This document shows positions 1 through 5,023 of a DNA stretch of 8,139 nucleotides, piece after piece. The notes below the pieces were generated by a model. That model was not told the origin of the DNA. It saw nothing but the letters and a program-made list of their open reading frames with translations, and ran no database searches. The translations under genes were made by a program, and so were the position numbers. The stretch spans positions 1-8,139 of the forward strand of contig CABGHG010000071.1 in assembly GCA_902158735.1 (NCBI GenBank), given 5' to 3'. This DNA comes from Candidatus Methanolliviera sp. GoM_oil (GTDB lineage Archaea; Halobacteriota; Methanoliparia; Methanoliparales; Methanoliparaceae). Numbering within the stretch: position 1 is the first letter of the stretch; each line of letters begins with the position of its first letter.

Positions 1-346
1 CATTTCTGTTTATTGCCTTTCTCACTTCATTGAAGCATAAACTCCAATTTGTTTTTATGTTGCTAAATGCCTCATCAAAAGCCATCTTCCATTGTCTTGC
101 CTGTAATCCGAATTGTTTTACTTTTACTAAATCATTTTTATTTTGCTTTTTTGAAGAATCTGAAGAATCTGAAACCCATTGATCTCTGATCTCTCTTGGA
201 TAATCTAAATATTGAAGACCGCTCAAAGATCCATACTTCCAGAAGATATAATTTTTAACATCTGAATATCTCTCAGCTATATCCTTAAGCTCTTTGACTT
301 TCTTTTGGGTTGCTATTAGACTATAATTTTTAACTGTTTTTTTCAT
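1..346 (-). CDS. TnpB-like (IS200/IS605-type) protein, N-terminal part, cut by window edge
   Basis: An open frame of 115 codons starts at the ATG at 346-344 and runs off the left edge without a stop. The product begins MKKTVKNYSLIATQKKVKEL and continues with aromatic-rich segments: NYIFWKYGSLSGL (about residues 32-44), YPREIRDQW (49-57), FGLQARQWKMAFDEAF (79-94) and NIKTNWS (96-102). From memory, this order (short basic start, a helix ending in NY, PREIRD, then LPARYWK-like and NIKxxWS-like motifs) resembles the N-terminal part of TnpB-like RNA-guided nucleases encoded by IS200/IS605 elements. The catalytic RuvC part and zinc finger would lie outside the window, so the assignment cannot be confirmed here. 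A Ser/Asp/Lys/Asn-rich stretch (residues 59-72) is encoded partly by a 9-base tandem repeat (152-173). The region is much more AT-rich than the genes to its right, as expected for a mobile element. It could instead be an unrelated hypothetical protein. Confidence 0.5.
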   Translation of the reverse strand, partial: MKKTVKNYSLIATQKKVKELKDIAERYSDVKNYIFWKYGSLSGLQYLDYPREIRDQWVSDSSDSSKKQNKNDLVKVKQFGLQARQWKMAFDEAFSNIKTNWSLCFNEVRKAINRN

Positions 347-383
347 TTTGTCTCACTATGCTCTAAGATTAGGTTTTAGATAA

Positions 384-398
384 TCTATAAACTTTTCT
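384..398 (-). promoter_or_regulatory. Possible BRE/TATA promoter of the TnpB-like gene
   Basis: Read on the minus strand, the sequence is AGAAAAGTTTATAGA: a purine-rich BRE-like block followed by a TATA-like TTTATAGA. It lies about 40 bases upstream of the ATG at 346, which would leave a leader of roughly 15-20 bases. The same GAAAAG-then-TTTA pattern occurs in front of the AAA ATPase gene at 2540. No strong ribosome binding site is visible before the ATG. The rest of 347-529 shows no open frame that I trust. Confidence 0.35.
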
Positions 399-507
399 AT
401 ATAACTCTATAAATTTCTCTTAACTGTTATCGACCTCTTTCTTTTACTTTTCTCGTTTTGATACCTTACTATTTCTTTTGCTTGGTTTAGCTGCATTATC
501 CTATAAA

Positions 508-543
508 ATCAATTACCCTTAAGGATATATCAATTACCTTTAA
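508..543 (-). repeat. 21-base-period duplication at the 3' end of cca
   Basis: On the plus strand, ATCAATTACCTTTAA (529-543) and ATCAATTACCCTTAA (508-522) are 15-base direct repeats with one mismatch and a 21-base period. The period is a multiple of three. On the minus strand, the cca ending that encodes IIKGN-stop is therefore followed in frame by a near copy that would encode ILKGN-stop. It looks like a small tandem duplication of the gene end. Confidence 0.6.
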
Positions 544-1897
544 TGATACCTGAGAGAAATCTCCTTGCATCCTCTCTTTCTAGTATCTCATCCAGATCAA
601 GTATTTCATATCCTTCCTTTATACTCTCTCGAACATTTTTCCCCAACGCGCATTTTAATACCTCTTTCTTCAAAAATTCCTCTATAGTGGTAAATTTTCT
701 CGGTTTATCCGCCACGTATCTTCCATCTTCTATATATATCTTAAAATCTCTATTCTTCCTCTTAAAACTCTCTTCACCTTTCCAATCAAAGACTTTTGGA
801 CCGAGATGCTTCTTCACTCTCGGCAACGCCCAGACCTCAAACTCGAAGAGAAGTAAGACGTCTTTAGAATCTGCATAGATATACGCGTTCATGACCTTAA
901 AACCGAGTTCCTCCAATCTTCTTCTGATACCCTTGATAGTCCTCTCGAGTTGTGAATAAATTATATCTTCGACAAAGAGAGGTCTCTTAAAAGAAAGGGC
1001 GTTTAAATGTGTTCCCCTCTTTGAAAATATCTTAAGTAGTTCTTCTTCAGATCTGATCTTGACCTCTCTCTTCTGGAAATATGACTCATCCGGTCTCTTT
1101 AAAAACTCTCTCGCCGCGTCAATAAAGATAGACAGATTGTTTAGGGATAGTGCCGCGGCAACGTTTCTCTTCGGATCGACAGGGTCTATAACGATCAACG
1201 GTTCTTTCCTCTCGTATTTCCCGTGACCCTCGAGGTCTATGTATGTCTCTGGTTTCCATCGGGATGCCTCTATAAGAAGATCCTCAAATTTTCCATATTT
1301 AATTATCAAAAGCTCGCAGAGATAGCCAGAGAACCCGTGCGTCTTGGTATCTGAACCATATACCCCCAATATCTCCAAGAATTTTTTCAAGATGCGCACC
1401 TCGTCCTCTTTTCCTTTGATATTACGTTTAATGTATCTATTGTGGTATGGTGTCCTATCGACGGCAGATTTTATCTCAGACGGGTCTTTTACATCGAAGC
1501 AGGGAACCAAATCGATCTCAAAACTCATCTCTTCTCCATTCACTTCCCTTTCTAAGAATGCATGGGCATAAGGGTGCTCGGCATACCTCTTCTCAAGCCT
1601 CCATCCTTGCATCGCCTCTTCTATCAGTAAAAGACCCTTCTCCTCCAAAAAATCTTCATCGAACTTTTCTGGAAATAGGGTAAATATATCTATATCTCTC
1701 TTTTCTCCGTTTGAGACCCAGGTATCCCTCGATGCAGAACCTACAAGTATTACGTCAGCTTCTAAATTCATTTCATCCGCTTTTTTCCTTATCATTCCTA
1801 TTATCTCATCTGAAATATCATTTATCGCCTTTATATCTTCTCTTTTTGGTTTTATATCATTTAGAACTCTCTTTTTTATCTCCCATATCTTGTCCAT
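530..1897 (-). CDS. cca: CCA-adding enzyme (tRNA nucleotidyltransferase), archaeal class I
   Basis: This enzyme adds or repairs the 3'-terminal CCA of tRNAs from CTP and ATP without a nucleic acid template. The nucleotidyltransferase signature is clear, numbering from the chosen start: VGSASRDTW (52-60), the paired carboxylates in DID (68-70), and the third carboxylate in SFEIDLVPCF (125-134). Family motifs AVDRTPYHNR (145-154), GFSGYLCELLI (188-198), IDPVDPKRNVAAALS (237-251), QLER (316-319), RKFTT (400-404) and LGKNVRESI (418-426) follow in the usual archaeal order. The length, 455 residues, is normal. The frame is open upstream to an ATG at 1945, which would add 16 residues and overlap thpR by 32 bases. 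I prefer the ATG at 1897 because it matches where homologues begin and leaves a 16-base gap after thpR. Co-transcription with thpR is likely. The tRNA-Thr gene in this window lacks an encoded CCA, so it needs this enzyme. Confidence 0.93.
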   Translation of the reverse strand: MDKIWEIKKRVLNDIKPKREDIKAINDISDEIIGMIRKKADEMNLEADVILVGSASRDTWVSNGEKRDIDIFTLFPEKFDEDFLEEKGLLLIEEAMQGWRLEKRYAEHPYAHAFLEREVNGEEMSFEIDLVPCFDVKDPSEIKSAVDRTPYHNRYIKRNIKGKEDEVRILKKFLEILGVYGSDTKTHGFSGYLCELLIIKYGKFEDLLIEASRWKPETYIDLEGHGKYERKEPLIVIDPVDPKRNVAAALSLNNLSIFIDAAREFLKRPDESYFQKREVKIRSEEELLKIFSKRGTHLNALSFKRPLFVEDIIYSQLERTIKGIRRRLEELGFKVMNAYIYADSKDVLLLFEFEVWALPRVKKHLGPKVFDWKGEESFKRKNRDFKIYIEDGRYVADKPRKFTTIEEFLKKEVLKCALGKNVRESIKEGYEILDLDEILEREDARRFLSGIIKGN

Positions 1898-1913
1898 TGG
1901 AATTGATCTCGGT

Positions 1914-2504
1914 TCACTTGGATGTGAATTCTTGAATTGTCTCATATACGGGGCCTTTTTTTGTCAATGTGCTTCTACGGATCTTCGATCCGTACGATCG
2001 TACAAATCTTCGATTTGTAGACTTTTTAAGTCTAAAATTATCTATCTTTATCTCTCCAAAGTTTATATTCTTGTATTCCCTTAAAAATTTATTTATCCTC
2101 TCCTTAATTTCTCCATCGGATCTCTTGACCCTCGCCACGGTTATATGCGAATGAAATCTCTTCTCCCTCTCAAATCCTATCTCCGCCATCTTTTCTTCGA
2201 TGATCTTAACCAATCTTGAAAGATCGCCTTTTACACCGATCCAAACTATTCTCGCCCTCTTTGGGGATGGAAAGACTCCAGAACCACACACCTTTAGGTT
2301 GAATGGTTCAAAATCGATTTCATAGAGCTTTTTAACGATCTTCTCGATCTCATCTTCTCTCACCTCCCCTAAAAACTTGAGCGTGATATGAAAATTGTCT
2401 CTCTCAACGCTCTTTATTCCTTCCAAATCCAGTCTATCCTTAATCTTCGATAGCTCATCTTTCATCTCTTCAGGTAGATCGATCGCTATAAATGTCCTAA
2501 CCAT
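1914..2504 (-). CDS. thpR: RNA 2',3'-cyclic phosphodiesterase / 2'-5' RNA ligase (ThpR) with in-frame insert
   Basis: This is a member of the 2H phosphoesterase superfamily that hydrolyses 2',3'-cyclic phosphate RNA ends and, in reverse, can join tRNA halves through 2'-5' bonds. The two catalytic HxT motifs are visible: FHITLKFLG (residues 38-46) and HITVARVK (120-127). Other family landmarks are MVRTFIAIDLP at the start and GSGVFPSPKRARIVWIGV (74-91). The frame also contains an ATG at 2525, but the ATG at 2504 is preceded by GGAGA with a 7-base spacer and matches the family N-terminus. The protein has 196 residues, somewhat longer than usual. The excess is a 16-residue segment, STNRRFVRSYGSKIRR (162-177), which splits the C-terminal motif normally read as LKKSTLTPKGPIYETL. 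It is encoded by a palindromic 48-base element (1974-2021). The gene lies directly upstream of cca, a pairing seen in archaea. The active site is far from the insert in sequence, so the protein may still work. Confidence 0.92.
   Translation of the reverse strand: MVRTFIAIDLPEEMKDELSKIKDRLDLEGIKSVERDNFHITLKFLGEVREDEIEKIVKKLYEIDFEPFNLKVCGSGVFPSPKRARIVWIGVKGDLSRLVKIIEEKMAEIGFEREKRFHSHITVARVKRSDGEIKERINKFLREYKNINFGEIKIDNFRLKKSTNRRFVRSYGSKIRRSTLTKKGPVYETIQEFTSK
1974..2021. repeat. 48-base multi-hairpin palindromic element inserted in frame in thpR
   Basis: The element is almost wholly self-complementary. On the plus strand it reads TCTAC (1974-1978), hairpin GGATC-TTC-GATCC (1979-1991), the perfect 12-base palindrome GTACGATCGTAC (1992-2003), hairpin AAATC-TTC-GATTT (2004-2016), then GTAGA (2017-2021), which pairs with the opening TCTAC. 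A four-arm, cloverleaf-like fold is therefore possible. Alternatively, each hairpin can extend to eight base pairs by taking in the flanking TAC/GTA. A further palindrome, AGACTT-TTT-AAGTCT (2019-2033), abuts it but encodes ordinary ThpR residues. The 48 bases are exactly 16 codons and leave the reading frame intact. I see no second copy in this window. Confidence 0.85.
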
Positions 2505-2511
2505 TTGAAAA

Positions 2512-2516
2512 TCTCC
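2512..2516 (-). promoter_or_regulatory. Ribosome binding site that decides the thpR start
   Basis: On the minus strand, GGAGA is followed by a 7-base spacer and the ATG at 2504-2502. It lies inside the longer frame from 2525, which supports the shorter, family-like start. Confidence 0.7.
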
Positions 2517-2539
2517 GATTTGCAATCATCTTTGACATC

Positions 2540-2554
2540 GAAAAGATTTAATAT
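2540..2554 (+). promoter_or_regulatory. BRE/TATA-like element in the divergent thpR / AAA ATPase promoter region
   Basis: GAAAAG (2540-2545) followed by TTTAATAT (2547-2554) fits an archaeal BRE plus TATA box for the plus-strand gene. Transcription would begin near 2572-2580, just before the ribosome binding site at 2587. The core GATTTAATATC is close to palindromic, so the same site read on the minus strand (ATATTAAA) lies about 43 bases from the thpR ATG and could also serve that operon. The whole divergent region is only about 93 bases. Confidence 0.5.
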
Positions 2555-2586
2555 CTGCCACCCAAAAAAAGATATGCTAAATAGAT

Positions 2587-2593
2587 GGTGATC
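2587..2593 (+). promoter_or_regulatory. Ribosome binding site for the GTG start of the AAA ATPase
   Basis: GGTGATC matches the complement of the archaeal 16S rRNA 3' end and sits four bases before the GTG at 2598. An in-frame TGA at 2589-2591 rules out any start further upstream. Together these fix the non-ATG start. Confidence 0.75.
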
Positions 2594-2597
2594 TGGC

Positions 2598-3701
2598 GTG
2601 CAACCACTCGATGATAAAAAACAGAGAAAGCAGGATAAAAAGGTTAGGTTCCTCATACTCCAACCTGCAGGATTTCCGATGACATCAGGGGAGGAGGAAT
2701 ATCCGATCGTAAAGAATAAAAAAGTCTTTGAGAGGTATATGAGGGAACAATGGCTCGGTTTAAAGATCAAGAAAGGAGATTATCTCTTCGATGGACGGAT
2801 GTATCCGGGTTTTGCATTTGAGGTGGTCATTGTAGAACCCGAAAATTCCATAATAGACGAAGAGACGACGATCTTATTAGAGGATGATACCCTTGAGGAA
2901 GAGAAGGAGGTGGGTATCCAAAGGAGAGAATATGACATCCAGTTTAAAGATGTGATAGGGCAGGATCTTGCCAAAAAAAAGTGCAAACTCATAAAAAAAT
3001 TTTTGGACGAACCAGAGAAATTTAAAGGTTGGGAGCCCAGAAACGTTCTTTTTTATGGCCCTGCTGGAACAGGAAAGACCATGATGGCAAAGGCGCTGGT
3101 ATCTGAAACAAATGTTAATTTAATAGGCATAAACGCGACTAATTTAATAGGGGAACACGTGGGAGAAGGCTCTGCTAATATTCATCGACTCTATGATTAC
3201 GCTGAGAAAGATGCTCCATGTATAATTTTTATAGACGAGATAGATGCGATAGCCCTTGACAGAAGATATCAGGAGTTAAGAGGGGACGTTTCAGAGATTG
3301 TGAATGCCCTGATTACGGAGATGGATGGCATCACGGATAGAAGAGGGGTCTGTTTGATAGCTGCAACAAATATGGCAGATATACTTGATTCGGCGATAAA
3401 AAGCAGATTTGAAGAAGAGATCGAGTTTAGGCTTCCAGACCGCAAAGAGAGACTCGAGATCCTGGAAGTTTATGCGAAGAAATATCCGATCTCACTCTCA
3501 AAAGATGTCGATCTGGAGAAGATCGCAGATAGCACCGAAGGATTTTCTGGGAGGGATCTGACGGACAAAATTTTGAAGGTGGCACTTCACAGGGCGATCT
3601 TAGACGATGAAAAAGAGGTTAAAACAGAGTATTTGAATTGTGCTTTGGATGAACTGGGGGAGAAAAAGAGGAAAAATGTGCCAGACACCCTATACAGATA
3701 A
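2598..3701 (+). CDS. AAA family ATPase, single AAA domain, Cdc48/proteasome-regulatory-like
   Basis: This is a 367-residue ATPase with one AAA module. Walker A is GPAGTGKT (154-161) and Walker B is IIFIDE (209-214). Sensor 1 lies in AATNMADILD (N258), the arginine finger is probably R270 in IKSRFEEEIEF, and the lid/sensor 2 segment is GFSGRDLTDKI (315-325). Residues 1-110 form a separate N-terminal region with LQPAGFPMTSGEEEYPIVKN (21-40) and a following beta-rich part, with an acidic linker (about 85-104). This architecture resembles the roughly 370-residue Cdc48- or proteasome-regulatory-like ATPases of methanogens, whose substrates are not known to me. Unlike typical AAA proteins with two arginines near the finger, only one is obvious here. 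It starts at a GTG fixed by a ribosome binding site and an upstream stop. Nine bases separate it from pgk, so the two are probably co-transcribed. Protein remodelling or degradation is an inference from the family. Confidence 0.88.
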   Translation: MQPLDDKKQRKQDKKVRFLILQPAGFPMTSGEEEYPIVKNKKVFERYMREQWLGLKIKKGDYLFDGRMYPGFAFEVVIVEPENSIIDEETTILLEDDTLEEEKEVGIQRREYDIQFKDVIGQDLAKKKCKLIKKFLDEPEKFKGWEPRNVLFYGPAGTGKTMMAKALVSETNVNLIGINATNLIGEHVGEGSANIHRLYDYAEKDAPCIIFIDEIDAIALDRRYQELRGDVSEIVNALITEMDGITDRRGVCLIAATNMADILDSAIKSRFEEEIEFRLPDRKERLEILEVYAKKYPISLSKDVDLEKIADSTEGFSGRDLTDKILKVALHRAILDDEKEVKTEYLNCALDELGEKKRKNVPDTLYR

Positions 3702-3707
3702 GGTGAT
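3701..3707 (+). promoter_or_regulatory. Ribosome binding site for the TTG start of pgk
   Basis: AGGTGAT begins at the last base of the AAA ATPase stop codon and ends three bases before the TTG at 3711. The next in-frame ATG (3747) has no such site upstream, so the TTG start is preferred, although the spacer is short. Confidence 0.55.
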
Positions 3708-3710
3708 TGT

Positions 3711-4985
3711 TTGAATTCTTCCGGCCCTAAAAAGCAATATTATACGATGGATGATCTCGATTTCTATGACAGAACCGTTCTACTGAGGGTCGATGTGAAT
3801 TCTCCTCTGGATCCGGAGAGCGAGGCGATCCTCGATGACACAAGGTTTAGAAGTCACATAAGGACGATATCCGAACTTAAAGACGCAAAAGTGGTCATAC
3901 TGGCACATCAAAGCAGACCCACGAAGAAAGACTTTACGACGCTCGAGGCACACGGGAAGAAATTTCAGGAGATACTCGATAGACCCGTAGAGTACGTCGA
4001 GGATGTCATCGGGAGATACGCGAGAGAGAAGATAAGAGGGATGAGGAGAGGAGATATCATTCTGCTGGAAAACGTAAGGATACTATCCGAAGAGGTGTCA
4101 GAGATGAAGCCTGAAGAGATGGGAAGAACGCTTATGGTTGAGAGGCTCTCCGGACTATCGGATTTTTATATAAACGATGCCTTCGCCACATCTCATAGAG
4201 CACAACCGAGTATTGTGGGCTTTCCGCTCGTGATGCCGTCTTGTGCCGGAAGGTTGATGGAAAAAGAGTTAAATGGGCTTGGACGGGTGATCACAGAGAA
4301 CTCTCATCCTGTGACATTTGTCTTTGGTGGAAGTAAAGTAGATGATACGATAAAAGTGATAAAAAATGTCTTGAAACGGGGAAAGGTGGATAAGATTCTT
4401 CTTACAGGACTCGTGGCAAATGTTTTTCTCGCCGCAGATGGTGTAGATATTGGGAAGAAAAATTTAGGCTTTGTTGAGAGAGAAGGATACGTTAAGCAGA
4501 TAGAGGAAGCAAAAAGGATATTAAAAGGATTCAAAGATAAGATAGTTTTACCCAAGGATCTCGCGATCAAGAAAGAGGGGGAGAGAATAGACGTCAATGT
4601 AAAGGATTTCCCGGTGGATTACCCCATATGTGATATAGGCATCGAGACCCTTGTAAAATTTTCAAATGTGGTCGAGAATGCGAAAGCAGTAGTCATTAAT
4701 GGTCCTGCGGGAATATTTGAGGAGGAGGAATTTTCTTTAGGGACGTGCGAGATATTAAAGGCGTCTACAAGATCCAAATGTGCCCTGATAGGGGGAGGGC
4801 ACACAGCATCGGTCGCCCGCAGGTTGCATCTGGGGGGGAAAGTTAGGCACATAAGTACGGGAGGGGGAGCAAGCATAGCTTTTCTTGCCGGAGAAGAGCT
4901 TCCGGGCGTGGAAGCACTCAAAAGATCGAAAGAAAAATTTAAAAATCGCCTCGATGGCTCAGTTGGCAGAGCGGCTGACTTGTAA
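3711..4985 (+). CDS. pgk: Phosphoglycerate kinase, archaeal type, with tRNA-derived C-terminal tail
   Basis: This cytoplasmic enzyme interconverts 3-phosphoglycerate plus ATP and 1,3-bisphosphoglycerate plus ADP in gluconeogenesis or glycolysis. Conserved blocks appear in order: LLRVDVNSP (24-32), LDDTRFRSH (41-49), LAHQSRP (64-70), LLENVR (118-123), INDAFATSHRAQPSIVGFP (154-172), FVFGGSKVDDTIKV (203-216), LTGLVANVFL (231-240), INGPAGIFEEEEF (329-341), the nucleotide-binding GGGHT (361-365) and STGGGASIAFLAGEELPGVEAL (382-403). The family normally ends soon after this last motif. Here residues 413-424 (RLDGSVGRAADL) are encoded by the first half of the tRNA-Thr gene, and the stop TAA (4983-4985) falls in the tRNA anticodon loop. 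The start is TTG with a GGTGAT site; an ATG at 3747 (TMDDLDF) is the alternative. Total length, 424 residues, is slightly above the usual archaeal size because of the extra N-terminal residues and the tail. Confidence 0.96.
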   Translation: MNSSGPKKQYYTMDDLDFYDRTVLLRVDVNSPLDPESEAILDDTRFRSHIRTISELKDAKVVILAHQSRPTKKDFTTLEAHGKKFQEILDRPVEYVEDVIGRYAREKIRGMRRGDIILLENVRILSEEVSEMKPEEMGRTLMVERLSGLSDFYINDAFATSHRAQPSIVGFPLVMPSCAGRLMEKELNGLGRVITENSHPVTFVFGGSKVDDTIKVIKNVLKRGKVDKILLTGLVANVFLAADGVDIGKKNLGFVEREGYVKQIEEAKRILKGFKDKIVLPKDLAIKKEGERIDVNVKDFPVDYPICDIGIETLVKFSNVVENAKAVVINGPAGIFEEEEFSLGTCEILKASTRSKCALIGGGHTASVARRLHLGGKVRHISTGGGASIAFLAGEELPGVEALKRSKEKFKNRLDGSVGRAADL

Positions 4986-5020
4986 TCAGCAGGTCGAGGG
5001 TTCAAATCCCTCTCGAGGCT
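4948..5020 (+). tRNA. tRNA-Thr (anticodon UGU), no encoded CCA
   Basis: A complete cloverleaf can be drawn. The acceptor stem GCCTCGA (4948-4954) pairs with TCGAGGC (5013-5019). The D stem is GCTC/GAGC (4957-4960, 4969-4972). The anticodon stem is GCTGA/TCAGC (4974-4978, 4986-4990), with loop CTTGTAA and anticodon TGT at 4981-4983. The T stem is GAGGG/CCCTC (4996-5000, 5008-5012), with loop TTCAAAT. The discriminator is T (5020) and the next bases are TTA, so CCA must be added after transcription. All stems are fully paired and there is no intron. The first 38 bases overlap the 3' end of pgk on the same strand. The AT-rich TTTAAAAA just upstream (4938-4945) is too close to the mature 5' end to act as a normal TATA box. 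The tRNA may therefore be cut out of the pgk transcript, which is an inference. Confidence 0.97.
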
Positions 5021-5023
5021 TTA

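Noticed and set aside
152..173. 9-base tandem repeat as a start of a CRISPR array
   Set aside because: It has only about 2.4 copies without spacers and encodes a Ser/Asp run within the TnpB-like frame.
543..878. Plus-strand frame of 111 codons opposite cca
   Set aside because: Its hydrophobic, serine-rich product is the complement of the conserved C-terminal half of cca and has no ribosome binding site that I can see.
1974..2033. Hairpin series as a transcription terminator between thpR and cca
   Set aside because: It lies inside the open thpR frame, has no T run on the minus strand after it, and cca needs the same transcript. A coding insertion fits better.
4619..5005. Minus-strand frame of 128 codons beginning MNPRPADYKSAALP
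   Set aside because: It is the antisense of the tRNA-Thr gene and the end of pgk. Peptides of this type are a familiar artefact of translating tRNA genes backwards.
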